This document shows, piece after piece, positions 8,782 through 18,010 of a stretch of 64,000 nucleotides of DNA. The stretch is from CAYFUT01 sp964346395. GTDB taxonomy: Bacteria; Bacillota; Halanaerobiia; Halobacteroidales; Halobacteroidaceae. Numbering within the stretch: position 1 is the stretch's first letter; every line of letters starts with the position of its first letter. A program made the translations under genes and the position numbers. The stretch is from assembly GCA_964346395.1 (NCBI GenBank), contig CAYFUT010000002.1:27326-91325 (forward strand). Reading direction: 5' to 3'. Under the pieces are notes generated by a model. It ran no database searches, was not told the DNA's origin, and saw nothing but the letters and a program-made list of their open reading frames with translations.

Positions 8782-9468
8782 ATGACCAGTTATCCTGTTA
8801 ATTTAGAGCTTACTGACCGTCAGGTGCTAGTAGTCGGCGGGGGACGAGTTGCCCGGAGGAAAGTAGAGCGGCTGTTAGCAGCAGGGGCTGAAGTACAGGT
8901 GATAAGTCCTGAGTTGATAGAGCCGCTGGCAGAACTGGCAGCTAACGGAGCTATTGATTACAGTAGGAGAGAATTTAAAGCAGAAGATTTAGCGAAGCAA
9001 CTTTTAGTGATAGCTGCTACTGACCAGCCTGAGGTAAACCAGCGGGTCGGAAAGTTGGCCCGGGCCAACGAACAGTTAGTTAATGTAGTTGATGACAAGC
9101 AGTTATCTAATTTTACCCTGCCAGCGGTAGTTAAGCAGGGAGATTTATTGTTAACGGCAGCTACTGGCGGTAACTTGCCGGCGTTAGCTAAATTAATCAG
9201 ACAGCGGCTTGAACAGGAGTTTGGCTCTGAATTCAAGTATTTTTTAAAATTAATGAACCAATTAAGACCAATAATTAAAGAAAAAATAGATGATGAACAG
9301 CAGCGGCGGCAGGTTTTTCGCCGGCTGGCTGATTGGAATTTAATCAAATTGTGGGGAACAGATAGAAAAGCAGGTATCGATAAAGCAGCTAATATTTTAG
9401 CCGAAGCAGGACTTAAAGTAGAAATAGAGAATATAATGAAAGAGATGACGCAAAAGGATAAAACGTAA
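8782..9468 (+). CDS. Precorrin-2 dehydrogenase / siroheme synthase N-domain
   Basis: A 228-residue NAD-dependent enzyme (SirC/Met8/CysG-N type) that oxidises precorrin-2 to sirohydrochlorin. The Rossmann motif VVGGGRVARRKVERLL is at residues 16-31, and the conserved Asp/Asn strand is VVDDKQLSNFTLPAVV at about 101-116. It lacks the methyltransferase part of CysG, which here is supplied by CobA-HemD. Ferrochelation is likely done by the CbiX encoded at the end of the cluster. An internal 16-base perfect palindrome (9054-9069) consists of two inverted copies of the GTTGGCCCG motif. Confidence 0.92.
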   Translation: MTSYPVNLELTDRQVLVVGGGRVARRKVERLLAAGAEVQVISPELIEPLAELAANGAIDYSRREFKAEDLAKQLLVIAATDQPEVNQRVGKLARANEQLVNVVDDKQLSNFTLPAVVKQGDLLLTAATGGNLPALAKLIRQRLEQEFGSEFKYFLKLMNQLRPIIKEKIDDEQQRRQVFRRLADWNLIKLWGTDRKAGIDKAANILAEAGLKVEIENIMKEMTQKDKT

Positions 9469-9484
9469 GATAAGGAGGCTGGCG

Positions 9485-10399
9485 ATGAAAAAAATTATTA
9501 TTGGAACGCGGCCGAGCAAATTAGCTTTGACGCAAGCACAGCGGGTAGCTGATAAATTAGCAGCAAACTGGCCTAGGTATGAGTTTGAATTGAAAGAGAT
9601 AAGTACTAAAGGAGATCGGGTATTAGAAAAAGATCTGGCGGAGATTGAAGGAAAGGGAATTTTTATTAAAGAAATTGAAGTAGCCTTATTAAATGAAGAG
9701 ATTGATCTGGCTGTTCACAGCTGTAAAGATTTACCCTCCGATTTACCCTGCGGTTTGGAAGTAGTAGCTATTCCCCGGCGGGCCAACCCGGTTGATGTGC
9801 TGGTAGCAAAAGAAGACTTAACGTTAGATCAGCTGCCGCAGGGTGCTCGGTTAGGAACCGGCAGTCTGCGCCGCAAGTCACAGTTGCTTGCCTACCGACC
9901 TGATTTACAGATTGAATCAATCCGAGGGAATGTAGAGACTAGATTGGAGAAATTAGCCGCCGGAGAATTAGATGGATTAGTGTTGGCTGCCGCTGGATTA
10001 GAGCGGTTAGGGAAAGAAGAAGTAATCACTCAGTATCTAGAGCCGAAGGTTTGTCTACCGGCTCCGCGGCAGGGAGCCCTGGCAGTAGAAGGAAGAACTG
10101 GCGATCAAGAACTAAAAAAATTAGTAGCTAAGATTAATGACCCTGTTTCTGTGATTACTGTGACGGCAGAATATGCCTTTCTGAATCGAATAGAAGGCGG
10201 CTGTAAAGTACCTGTGGGAGCTTACGCTCAGCTTAAGGTAGATAAGCTGGAAATTGAAGGAATCGTTGGTCGGGTAGACGGGAGTCAAGTGCTGCGGGAA
10301 AGAATAAGCGGTCTGCAGGAAGAAGCGGATAAGCTAGGTATCGAATTGGCAGAAAAACTGATTGACCAGGGAGCACGAGATATTTTGGACAACGTTTGA
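9485..10399 (+). CDS. hemC: Porphobilinogen deaminase (hydroxymethylbilane synthase)
   Basis: Joins four porphobilinogens into hydroxymethylbilane on a covalent dipyrromethane cofactor. It has 304 residues. Conserved features are GTRPSKLALTQA at the N-terminus, the catalytic Asp segment AVHSCKDLPSDLP at about residues 77-89, GTGSLRRKSQL, IRGNVETRL, and the cofactor cysteine in EGGCKVPVGAY at about 237-247. ATG 9485 follows AAGGAGGCTGGCG. The downstream spacer enters an assembly gap. Confidence 0.96.
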   Translation: MKKIIIGTRPSKLALTQAQRVADKLAANWPRYEFELKEISTKGDRVLEKDLAEIEGKGIFIKEIEVALLNEEIDLAVHSCKDLPSDLPCGLEVVAIPRRANPVDVLVAKEDLTLDQLPQGARLGTGSLRRKSQLLAYRPDLQIESIRGNVETRLEKLAAGELDGLVLAAAGLERLGKEEVITQYLEPKVCLPAPRQGALAVEGRTGDQELKKLVAKINDPVSVITVTAEYAFLNRIEGGCKVPVGAYAQLKVDKLEIEGIVGRVDGSQVLRERISGLQEEADKLGIELAEKLIDQGARDILDNV

Positions 10400-10411
10400 G
10401 AATGGAGAATG

Positions 10412-10511
10412 NNNNNNNNNNNNNNNNNNNNNNNNNNNNNNNNNNNNNNNNNNNNNNNNNNNNNNNNNNNNNNNNNNNNNNNNNNNNNNNNNNNNNNNNN
10501 NNNNNNNNNNN
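10412..10511. other. Assembly gap (100 N) in a short-repeat spacer
   Basis: The left flank ends in GAGAATGGAGAATG and the right begins AAATGGAAAGC. These resemble the array intact at 35866-35920. The gap probably hides a longer run of the same repeat between hemC and cobA-hemD. Confidence 0.85.
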
Positions 10512-10552
10512 AAATGGAAAGCAAATAAGTAAATAGAAAAAGGGGTGCTAGA

Positions 10553-12058
10553 GTGGGGAAGGTATATTTAGTAGGAGCTGGTCCCGGTGATCAAGGACTA
10601 ATTACTAAGCGGGGTCAAGAAGTGCTGCAAGCAGCAGATATAATTTTTTATGACCGACTAGCTAATGATAATTTATTGGCTTCTGCTTCTGAAGACGCAG
10701 AGTTATTTTATGTAGGGAAAAAATCCGGAGACCACAGCTGCCGGCAGTCGGAAATTAATGATTTGCTGGTTACTTCTGCGCGAGCTGGGAAGACTGTAGT
10801 CCGCTTAAAAGGCGGAGATTCCTTTGTTTTCGGCCGCGGGGGTGAAGAGGCTCGCCAGTTGGCGGAAGCGGGAGTTGATTTTGAAATAGTACCTGGTATT
10901 TCTTCTGCGCTGGCTGCTCCTGCTTACGCTGGAATTCCGGTAACTCACCGTGATTTTAGTTCTTCAGTAGCGGTTGTAACCGGCCATTCAGCAGCAACTA
11001 AAGAAGAATCCAGTGTTAATTGGGAACAGTTGGCTGCTGGAGTAGAAACGTTAGTTATTTTAATGGGGGTAGGGAATCTAGAAAAAATTACCGCTAAGTT
11101 GATAGCAGCGGGGCAAAACCCGGAGACGCCAGTAGCTCTGGTGAGATGGGGAACGAGATCAGCTCAAGAAACAATCACCGGTAATTTAGAGAATATTGCT
11201 GCTAAAGTAGAAGCGGCTGAGTTTAAACCGCCGGCAGTGATTATTGTTGGAGAAGTAGTTAAACTGCGTCGTGAGCTAGAGTGGTTTGCAGATAAGCCGC
11301 TGTTAGGAACCAGGGTGGCAGTTACTAGACCGGCTGACCAGGCGGAATCATTCTGCCGCTTACTAAGACAAGCGGGGGCAGAACCAGTTCGGACCCCGGC
11401 AATTGAAATTAAGCCGCCGGCTGATTATCAGCAGTTAGATGATAAGTTAGCTGCCGTCGGTGATTATGACTGGATTATTTTTACTAGTGTGAATGGGGTG
11501 CAGTATACTTTAGACCGACTGTTAGCGCAGGGGCGAGATGTCCGGGCTTTAGGCGGTGTTAAACTGGGGGCTATCGGTTCTAAAACAGCCGCTAAACTAA
11601 AAGAATACGGGTTGACAGCCGATTACATACCAGAAGAATATGTTAGTGAAGCAGTGGTAGCCGGGTTTAGCAGTCAGAATTTAACCGGCCGAAAATTTTT
11701 ACTGCCCCGGGCTGATATTGCGCGGCCTAAATTGAAACACGGCCTGGAAGAACTAGGAGCCGAGGTTGATAATCTAACTGCCTACCGCACAGTAGCCGGT
11801 AGCGGAGGGGAACAGATAGCAGCTGATTTGGCAGCAGGAGAGATAGAAGTAGTAACTTTTACTAGTTCTTCTACTGTCCGCAATTTTTTAGCAGGTTTAG
11901 ACGGCCAACCCGAGGAGTTGTTTGCCGGGGTGAAAGTAGCCTGTATTGGGCCGATTACGGCGGACACGGCTCGCGAGCAGGGATTGACTGTCGATATAGT
12001 AGCTGAGGAATATACAGTAGAAGGATTGATGGAAGCAATTGAAAAACATTATAAATAA
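10553..12058 (+). CDS. cobA-hemD: Fused uroporphyrinogen-III C-methyltransferase and uroporphyrinogen-III synthase
   Basis: A 501-residue bifunctional enzyme common in clostridial relatives. Residues 1-240 are the SUMT domain: VYLVGAGPGDQGLIT binds SAM, with VVRLKGGDSFVFGRGGEEA and the conserved VPGISSALAAPAYAGIPVTHR. Residues 255-500 are the HemD domain (VAVTRPADQAESF...DWIIFTSVNGV...VVTFTSSSTVRNF). It closes hydroxymethylbilane to uroporphyrinogen III and then methylates it twice to precorrin-2. The start is GTG 10553 behind AAAGGGGTG. No hemE is nearby, so flux is directed to siroheme or cobalamin rather than heme. Confidence 0.95.
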   Translation: MGKVYLVGAGPGDQGLITKRGQEVLQAADIIFYDRLANDNLLASASEDAELFYVGKKSGDHSCRQSEINDLLVTSARAGKTVVRLKGGDSFVFGRGGEEARQLAEAGVDFEIVPGISSALAAPAYAGIPVTHRDFSSSVAVVTGHSAATKEESSVNWEQLAAGVETLVILMGVGNLEKITAKLIAAGQNPETPVALVRWGTRSAQETITGNLENIAAKVEAAEFKPPAVIIVGEVVKLRRELEWFADKPLLGTRVAVTRPADQAESFCRLLRQAGAEPVRTPAIEIKPPADYQQLDDKLAAVGDYDWIIFTSVNGVQYTLDRLLAQGRDVRALGGVKLGAIGSKTAAKLKEYGLTADYIPEEYVSEAVVAGFSSQNLTGRKFLLPRADIARPKLKHGLEELGAEVDNLTAYRTVAGSGGEQIAADLAAGEIEVVTFTSSSTVRNFLAGLDGQPEELFAGVKVACIGPITADTAREQGLTVDIVAEEYTVEGLMEAIEKHYK

Positions 12059-12112
12059 TTGACAATTGATAATGTAAAATTGACAATTAAAATTAAAATT
12101 ATAAAAGTATAT
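12056..12112. repeat. Degenerate TTGACAATT repeats
   Basis: AATTGACAATTGATAATG and AAATTGACAATTAAAATT are imperfect direct repeats in the cobA-hemD to hemB spacer. Together with AACTGTAAATTATAAATT at 12180-12197 they belong to the simple repeats scattered between genes in this window. Confidence 0.5.
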
Positions 12113-12216
12113 AAAAAATTTAATTTTTAACTGTCCCATCTAGGCAGAGCCTAGCTGTGAAATTCATAGAAACCATATCAACTGTAAATTATAAATTCAT
12201 TACTAGGAGGGATAAG

Positions 12217-13189
12217 ATGGATTTAGTACATAGACCGCGGCGTTTGCGGAAAAATAAATCTATCCGGGAGTTAGTCCGGGAGACTAATTTGCGGGCTGAT
12301 GATTTGATTTATCCGCTGTTTGCTGTGCACGGTACCGGAGTTAAGGAAGAAATTCCTTCCATGCCGGGCAATTATCACTTTTCACTGGATCTGCTGTTGG
12401 AGGAAGTAGCTGAACTGGTAGACTTGGGAGTGGGAGGTATTATTTTATTTGGCATTCCCGACTATAAAGATGACGCGGGCTCCAGCGCTTGGCAGGAAGA
12501 AGAAATTGTCCAGCAGGCCTGCCGGCAGATTAAACAGCAGTTTCCTGATTTGCTGGTAATTACTGATGTTTGCTTATGTCAGTATACCAGCCACGGCCAC
12601 TGCGGAGTATTAGAAGAAGGAGTGGTCAAGAACGATCCTACATTAGAAAATCTAGCTCGGATTGCCCTATCGCATGCCGAAGCAGGAGCCGATATGGTAG
12701 CTCCTTCTGATATGATGGATGGGCGGGTAGGAGCAATTCGCGATAAACTGGATAGTAATGGATTTAAAGATGTTTCGATAATGGCCTATTCAGCTAAATA
12801 TGCTTCCAGTTTTTACGGCCCTTTCCGCGATGCCGCTCATTCGGCTCCCGAGGAAGGGAACCGCAGTTCTTATCAGATGGATCCGGCTAACAGTCGAGAG
12901 GCTCTGCGGGAGATCGAGCTGGATATTGCCCAAGGAGCAGATATAGTGATGGTCAAGCCGGCGCTGCCCTACCTTGATATTATTAAGCAGGCAGACCAGG
13001 AATTTAACGTACCTCTGGCCGCTTACAATGTTAGCGGCGAATACGCAATGATTAAAGCTGCTGCTGAAAAAGGCTGGTTAGATGAACAAGAAACTGCGCT
13101 GGAGATGGTAACTAGTATTAAGCGGGCCGGAGCAGAAATTATTATTACGTATTGGACAAAAGATATTTTAAAATGGAAAATGATAAATG
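12217..13189 (+). CDS. hemB: Delta-aminolevulinic acid dehydratase (3' end in assembly gap)
   Basis: Condenses two aminolevulinates to porphobilinogen. The start is ATG 12217, preceded by TAGGAGG; the frame upstream is not translated. Conserved parts are the metal/cysteine loop [12 protein letters not shown] at about residues 120-131, the Schiff-base lysines in [16 protein letters not shown] (about 189-204) and [11 protein letters not shown] (about 245-255). The 324 visible residues are essentially complete. The last visible codons, KWKMIN, are the ATGGAAAATGATAAATG repeat itself, so the repeat array appears to have replaced the original end of the gene. Confidence 0.95.
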
Positions 13190-13289
13190 NNNNNNNNNNN
13201 NNNNNNNNNNNNNNNNNNNNNNNNNNNNNNNNNNNNNNNNNNNNNNNNNNNNNNNNNNNNNNNNNNNNNNNNNNNNNNNNNNNNNNNNN
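13190..13289. other. Assembly gap (100 N) at the hemB 3' end
   Basis: The left flank is AATGGAAAATGATAAATG, the same short repeat as at 10398-10411 and 35866-35920. The hemB stop codon lies in the gap. Confidence 0.9.
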
Positions 13290-13314
13290 ATAATTATTTT
13301 TCGGAGGTGACAAG

Positions 13315-14607
13315 ATGACTAAGTCAGAAGAAGCATTTGCAGAAGCTAAACAAGTAATACCAGGTGGAGTAAACAGTCCTGCGCGGGCTTTTTCAGCTGT
13401 GGAGAGCGATCCGTTATTTATTGAAGCAGGCGACGGAGCCTTTGTGTATGATATTGACGGCAACGAATATATTGATTATGTCGGCTCCTGGGGGCCGATG
13501 GTCTTAGGTTATAACCATCCGGCTGTTGTGGAAGCACTGCAAAAACAGCTAATGCAGGGGACTAGTTTTGGGGCTCCAACAGAAGTAGAAACGGAATTGG
13601 CTGAGCTAGTGATTGATGCTGTACCGTCTATTGATAAGGTGCGGATGGTAAACTCAGGAACAGAAGCTACCATGAGTGCGCTGCGGTTGGCCCGGGGTTA
13701 TACTGGTCGAAAGAAGATAGTGAAACTAGAAGGTTGTTATCACGGCCACGGAGATAGTCTGCTGGTTGATGCTGGTTCGGGGGTCACTACGTTAGGAATT
13801 TCCGGCAGTCCTGGGGTACCGGAAGAGATTGCCCAGGAAACTATCGTTGCGCCTTATAATGATATTGAAGCAGTAGAAGAGATTTTTCAGGAGTATGGTT
13901 CCCAAATTGCCGGGGTTATTTTAGAGCCTGTAACTGGTAATATGGGAGTTATTCGCCCGCAGGTTAATTATCTAGAGCAGCTGCGGGAGGTAACTAGTGA
14001 TTATGATTCCTTACTTATCTTTGATGAAGTAATGACTGGTTTCCGGGTAGCTTACGGCGGCGCTCAGGAGTTTTATGGGGTAGAACCGGATTTGACTACG
14101 CTCGGTAAAATCATCGGCGGGGGACTGCCGGTTGGTGCTTACGGCGGAAAAGAAGAGATTATGTCTTATGTAGCGCCGGAAGGACCGGTCTATCAAGCCG
14201 GAACTCTATCTGGGAATCCGCTGGCGATGACAGCTGGGTTAACTACTCTCCAGTTATTACAGCAGTATAATGTTTACGAAGAACTAGAAGAAAAAGCTGC
14301 CCAACTGGAGAATGGATTTAACGCAAATATTGCTGAGCTGGGAATTCCCGCTACTGTATCCCGCGTTGGTTCGATGTTCAGTCTTTTCTTCCGGGAAGAG
14401 CGGGTAACTAATTATCAGGAAGCTAAAGACTGTGATACAGAAGCTTTTGCTGCTTATTTTGAAGCGATGCTGGAAGAAGGAATTTATTTGCCGCCTTCAC
14501 AGTTTGAGTCCAATTTTGTATCTGCGGCTCATACGGAAGTTGATTTAGAACAGACTATTGAAGCTAATTATAAGGCGCTGCGGCAAGTGAAGGAAGCTTT
14601 ATCGTGA
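13315..14607 (+). CDS. hemL: Glutamate-1-semialdehyde 2,1-aminomutase
   Basis: A PLP enzyme converting glutamate-1-semialdehyde to 5-aminolevulinate, the step after HemA. It has 430 residues, the usual length. The N-terminal [12 protein letters not shown], the [16 protein letters not shown] cofactor loop and the PLP lysine in [18 protein letters not shown] at about residues 262-279 are all present, and [11 protein letters not shown] supplies the PLP Asp. ATG 13315 follows GGAGGTGACAAG. The stop overlaps the GTG start of cbiX by four bases. Confidence 0.96.
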   Translation: MTKSEEAFAEAKQVIPGGVNSPARAFSAVESDPLFIEAGDGAFVYDIDGNEYIDYVGSWGPMVLGYNHPAVVEALQKQLMQGTSFGAPTEVETELAELVIDAVPSIDKVRMVNSGTEATMSALRLARGYTGRKKIVKLEGCYHGHGDSLLVDAGSGVTTLGISGSPGVPEEIAQETIVAPYNDIEAVEEIFQEYGSQIAGVILEPVTGNMGVIRPQVNYLEQLREVTSDYDSLLIFDEVMTGFRVAYGGAQEFYGVEPDLTTLGKIIGGGLPVGAYGGKEEIMSYVAPEGPVYQAGTLSGNPLAMTAGLTTLQLLQQYNVYEELEEKAAQLENGFNANIAELGIPATVSRVGSMFSLFFREERVTNYQEAKDCDTEAFAAYFEAMLEEGIYLPPSQFESNFVSAAHTEVDLEQTIEANYKALRQVKEALS

Positions 14608-14969
14608 GGACAGGAGTGATTTTGCTGGCGCACGGCAGTAAACGGGCAGAATCTAATGTTGTTTTTGATCAGTTAGTAACTAAGGTGGGGAGAAAGATTG
14701 ATTACGAAGTTGTTCGGGGCGCAGTGATGGAATTTGCTGAACCTAAACTGCCGACAGTAGTAAAAGAACTTGTGGAGCAGGGGATAGAAAAAATAATTAT
14801 TCTGCCTCTGTTTTTGTTTCCCGGGGCGCATGTAAAAAGATACTTACCGGCAGAGGTAGAAGCATTAAAGGATAAATACCAAGAAATTGAGTTTGTCGTG
14901 GGGGATAGTCTGGGAACTGAAGAAAAATTAGCTGAATTAGTAACAGATAAGATAAAAAAAGTGAATTGA
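14604..14969 (+). CDS. Short CbiX-type sirohydrochlorin chelatase
   Basis: A 121-residue small chelatase (CbiX-S/SirB type) that inserts Fe2+ (siroheme) or Co2+ (cobalamin) into sirohydrochlorin. The metal-binding histidine is in LLAHGSKR at residues 7-14 and the second in [15 protein letters not shown] at about 71-85. Short forms dimerise to make one active site pair. The GTG start overlaps the hemL stop, so the two are translationally coupled. Context next to AsrC favours the iron reaction, but cobalt cannot be excluded. Confidence 0.9.
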   Translation: MRTGVILLAHGSKRAESNVVFDQLVTKVGRKIDYEVVRGAVMEFAEPKLPTVVKELVEQGIEKIIILPLFLFPGAHVKRYLPAEVEALKDKYQEIEFVVGDSLGTEEKLAELVTDKIKKVN

Positions 14970-14973
14970 GGTA

Positions 14974-15010
14974 AACTTATCCCGGGCCAACAGTTGGCCC
15001 GGGGTAAGTT
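14974..15010. terminator. Palindromic terminator built from paired GTTGGCCCG motifs
   Basis: Arms 14974-14991 and 14993-15010 form an 18-bp stem (one T-G wobble) around a single A. The core is CGGGCCAAC-A-GTTGGCCCG. There is no strong T run. It ends the tetrapyrrole operon and has a close copy at 27936-27960. Confidence 0.65.
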
Positions 15011-15177
15011 ATAGGTTTGAATGGTTAAATTTTAATTAAAAAGTTGAATTTACTTTTCTAACTATTGGTCTGAGGTTGTTCATTTAAGTTCTTGGGAACA
15101 GGAATTAAGGATTTAATCGAGAATAAAGATATTAACTACAGGCAATGCAAATAAAATATTTAGTCAGGTGGGGTTAG

Positions 15178-16155
15178 ATGAAACAATTTATTAAGTCCTA
15201 TATAAAATCAATGCGGCTGTATTATGTTTTTGTAACCGGAATTCCCGGCTGGTTAGGTTTATCTTTTTATGAACATATAGCTCGCAATTTTGCTACGGGG
15301 GAAGTGGTACCGGCGGGGAGGAAGAAGTTTGTAATTTTATTTTTATTATTTATCAGTTGGGGAGTAAATCAAATTATTAATGATTATTTAGGACTAGAAG
15401 AAGATAAGATAAATGCTCCCGAGCGGCCGATGGTTACCGGGGAACTGCCGGCGGATAAGTCATTAGCAGTGTCGTTTAGTTTAATAGTTCTGAGCGGATT
15501 AATAATCTGGTTTTATCTTGAACCGTTAGCTTTACTTCCTTTTATTTTGGGAATTGGCTTAAATGTTGTTTATGAATTTGCCAAAGGTTACGGCATCTGG
15601 GGGAATATTACCTTTGGGCTGATGATCACCATGTGTCCTATATTTGGATTTTTAGCAGCCGGCCCGATTGGACCTCCTTACTTTACTTCTAGTCGAGTTT
15701 CAGTATTGCTTCTTGTCTGGGTTATAAATGGATTAATGACATTTTATACTTACTTTAAAGATTATAAAGGTGATAAACGAGCCGGTAAAGAAACAATTGT
15801 AGTTAAGTACGGATTAAGGAAATCGCGGGTAATTGGAGTTATTGCTTCCTTGGTACCGACTATTTTATTTGTAATTATTTATAGTAATGATTTAATAATG
15901 GCGCGAGTTAATCATATATTTTTAATTTTAGGAGTCTTGACTTTCTTTTTACAGGTCTGGACCGGGGTGCTGTACTATTTAAATCCGGTGGGGGAGCGGA
16001 CTTATTTTTCGCTAGTGACTAATTTTAGGGCCTGTGTCTGTGCCCAGATAACTTTAATTGCTCTTTTTGACCAGCAGTTTGCTATGATTTTATATTTAGT
16101 TACGTATGTATTTATTGGGTTTTTATTTGATTTGTATCAGAATTCTAAAGCGTAG
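15178..16155 (+). CDS. UbiA-family prenyltransferase
   Basis: A 325-residue membrane protein with eight to nine hydrophobic segments. The first Asp-rich site is NDYLGLEEDKINAPERPMV at about residues 65-83 and the second is YFKDYKGDKRAGKE at about 191-204; both bind Mg2+ and the prenyl diphosphate in UbiA enzymes. The acceptor is not evident from sequence. In an anaerobe of this type a quinone role is not assured, and the downstream lipid-like genes suggest another hydrophobic product. ATG 15178 follows CAGGTGGGGTTAG. The flavin oxidoreductase follows after 27 bases. Confidence 0.88.
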   Translation: MKQFIKSYIKSMRLYYVFVTGIPGWLGLSFYEHIARNFATGEVVPAGRKKFVILFLLFISWGVNQIINDYLGLEEDKINAPERPMVTGELPADKSLAVSFSLIVLSGLIIWFYLEPLALLPFILGIGLNVVYEFAKGYGIWGNITFGLMITMCPIFGFLAAGPIGPPYFTSSRVSVLLLVWVINGLMTFYTYFKDYKGDKRAGKETIVVKYGLRKSRVIGVIASLVPTILFVIIYSNDLIMARVNHIFLILGVLTFFLQVWTGVLYYLNPVGERTYFSLVTNFRACVCAQITLIALFDQQFAMILYLVTYVFIGFLFDLYQNSKA

Positions 16156-16182
16156 TAGTTTACTTAGGGAAGTGAACAAAAA

Positions 16183-17379
16183 ATGAAATTATTTAGTGAA
16201 CTTAATTTAGGGCCAACTACTTTAAAGAATAGACTGCTTCGGGCGGCTACTTTTGAGGGGCTGGCTGATAGTGATGGGTTTCCCCAACCAGAGTATAAGG
16301 AGCTGTATGAGAAGTTGGCCCGGAATGAGGTAGGCGGGATAATTACCGGTTTTACTTATATATCTCAACAGGGTAAAGCAATGCAGCCGGGGCAGGCAGG
16401 AATTGACAGTGACGAAAAAATACCTGCTTATCAAGAAGTAACTGAGGCTGTGCACCAGCATGACTGTAAAATATTTATGCAGCTAGCTCATACCGGACGG
16501 CAGACCCAGCGGGAATATACGGGAGAAGAAGTAGTTGCTCCCTCCGCTAAGAAATCATTTTATTTTAGAGAACAGCCCCGCAGGTTAACTGCTGAAGAAA
16601 TAGCTGAGATAGCAGACGATTTTGCTGCGGCGGCGGACAGAGCTCAACAGGCCGGCTTTGACGGGGTGCAGCTGCATGGAGCCCACGGCTATCTAATACA
16701 CCAATTTATCTTACCAGCGGTTAATAAACGAAACGATCAGTTTGGGATAGATCCCGAGTTAAATATAGGGACTGAGTTTCTTCAGTTAGTTATTGAGCGG
16801 GTTAGAGCTAAGTGCGGGCCAACTTTTCCGCTGTTGATTAAAGTTAGCAGCGGGGATGATTACTGGAATAGTTTTTCGGAGAAGCAATTTATTAATTTAA
16901 TTTCTTATCTTGATCAGCAAGACTTAGCGGGCATAGAAATAAGTTACGGTACTATGGATTATGCGTTGAATATATTCCGCGGGGCAATTCCAGTTGACAC
17001 TATTTTAGATGTTAATCCCATTTATCAAATTAAGAATAAATGGGGGAGAAAGTTATGGAAATTATTTGTCCGTCCGCTGTTAAGTTGTAAGTTAAAGAAG
17101 TTTACCCCTAGGTATAATTTGCCGGCGGCTAAATTGGTTGCCGAATATACTACCACGCCTATTATTTCGGTGGGTGGTTTTAGAAGCGGGCAGGGGATTA
17201 ATCAGGCATTAACAGAAATTGATGCGGTCAGCCTCTCGCGGCCGTTCCTCTGCGAACCTGATTTGGCGGCTAAGATTAAGGAGAATTTAGATTATGAATC
17301 GCAGTGCTGCCATTGCAATTTATGTGCGGTAATGTGTGATTCCCAGTCTGCGACTCAGTGTTATCAATGTAATGTGTAA
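16183..17379 (+). CDS. NADH:flavin oxidoreductase, Old Yellow Enzyme family
   Basis: A 398-residue FMN barrel of the OYE/2,4-dienoyl-CoA reductase type. Visible are LKNRLLRAATFEGLAD at the N-terminus, the active-site pair in QLHGAHGYLIHQF (about residues 162-174), PLLIKVSSGDD, and the phosphate-binding ISVGGFRSGQGINQA. A C-terminal cysteine cluster (CCHCNLCAVMC) could hold an Fe-S centre, but the long FAD domain of dienoyl-CoA reductases is absent. It would reduce activated C=C bonds. It lies just downstream of UbiA. Its stop codon is one base before the palindromic element at 17380. Confidence 0.85.
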   Translation: MKLFSELNLGPTTLKNRLLRAATFEGLADSDGFPQPEYKELYEKLARNEVGGIITGFTYISQQGKAMQPGQAGIDSDEKIPAYQEVTEAVHQHDCKIFMQLAHTGRQTQREYTGEEVVAPSAKKSFYFREQPRRLTAEEIAEIADDFAAAADRAQQAGFDGVQLHGAHGYLIHQFILPAVNKRNDQFGIDPELNIGTEFLQLVIERVRAKCGPTFPLLIKVSSGDDYWNSFSEKQFINLISYLDQQDLAGIEISYGTMDYALNIFRGAIPVDTILDVNPIYQIKNKWGRKLWKLFVRPLLSCKLKKFTPRYNLPAAKLVAEYTTTPIISVGGFRSGQGINQALTEIDAVSLSRPFLCEPDLAAKIKENLDYESQCCHCNLCAVMCDSQSATQCYQCNV

Positions 17380-17558
17380 CTTTCGTGGTGGGCAGGAGGG
17401 CATTTTACCTTCCGATAATATTTTTTGTTTATTCCATGCCGGGCAGGCTGAAATAAAAAATTTCTTTTTTATCCAATTTCAGCTTGCCTGGCATTCCATA
17501 AGCACAAACAAAAAATCTTAAATGTCAGGTGAAAACACCCTCCTGCCCACCACGAAAG
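17380..17558. repeat. Palindromic element copy 1 (179 bp, nested co-varying stems)
   Basis: The outer arms 17380-17400 and 17538-17558 are perfect 21-base inverted repeats. Inside lie TTTTACCT/AGGTGAAA, ATTTTTTGTTT/AAACAAAAAAT, and a 19-bp apical stem (17436-17454 with 17476-17494) with two G-U pairs. Copy 2 at 20172-20349 keeps the core but differs in stem sequence while still pairing. It may be a MITE-like mobile element, possibly inserted into the apex of a terminator hairpin, or a structured RNA. No coding content is apparent. Confidence 0.85.
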
Positions 17559-17770
17559 CAAAGTGTGGCGGAGCCTAACCGGCTTCCTTCGGTCGCCGGT
17601 TTAAGAGTTGTTTACCTCAAGGTTCAATATTTTGAACAGTAACGTCAGTTTAAAACTAATTTTAAATTTTAACATTTAACTTTTTTAGGGGGGCTCCCTA
17701 AAAGTTCTTTCCGAAAAGTGACACACTATATCTATAGTAATTTATTTTTTATAAAAGGGGGAAGATAAAA
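17559..17770 (+). promoter_or_regulatory. Leader region upstream of acp with small hairpins
   Basis: This gene-free stretch holds two small hairpins: AACCGGC/GCCGGTT (17577-17601) and TTTAGGG/CCCTAAA (17684-17702). No convincing promoter or riboswitch was recognised. A ribosome site AAAGGGGGAAG precedes the acp start. Confidence 0.35.
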
Positions 17771-18010
17771 ATGAGCCTTAAGACTAAAGTGCAGGAAATT
17801 GTGCAGGAGAATATAGAGACTGATGGAGAACTGACGCTTGAGAGTAATTTAAGAGAAGATTTAGGAGTAGATTCCTTGGGGACATTAATTCTGGTGGATG
17901 CGTTAGAAGATGAGTTTTCGCTGCAGATTAATCCCGATGACTTTAGGGAGGTAGAAACTGTGGCTGATATAGTAAAGCGGTTACAGGAAGAAGGGGTGGA
18001 TAGCGATTGA
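17771..18010 (+). CDS. Acyl carrier protein
   Basis: A 79-residue acidic four-helix carrier protein. The phosphopantetheine serine is in LGVDSLGTLILVDALEDEF at about residues 32-50. Family role: carries the growing or activated acyl chain as a thioester. It is probably a dedicated ACP rather than the housekeeping AcpP, because it overlaps the alpha-oxoamine synthase gene by four bases, the arrangement expected if acyl-ACP is that enzyme's substrate. Confidence 0.92.
   Translation: MSLKTKVQEIVQENIETDGELTLESNLREDLGVDSLGTLILVDALEDEFSLQINPDDFREVETVADIVKRLQEEGVDSD

Noticed and set aside
17336..17521. Small ORF inside palindromic element 1
   Set aside because: It reads through one arm and the AT-rich core of the palindrome, has no ribosome site, and the matching frame is not kept in copy 2.
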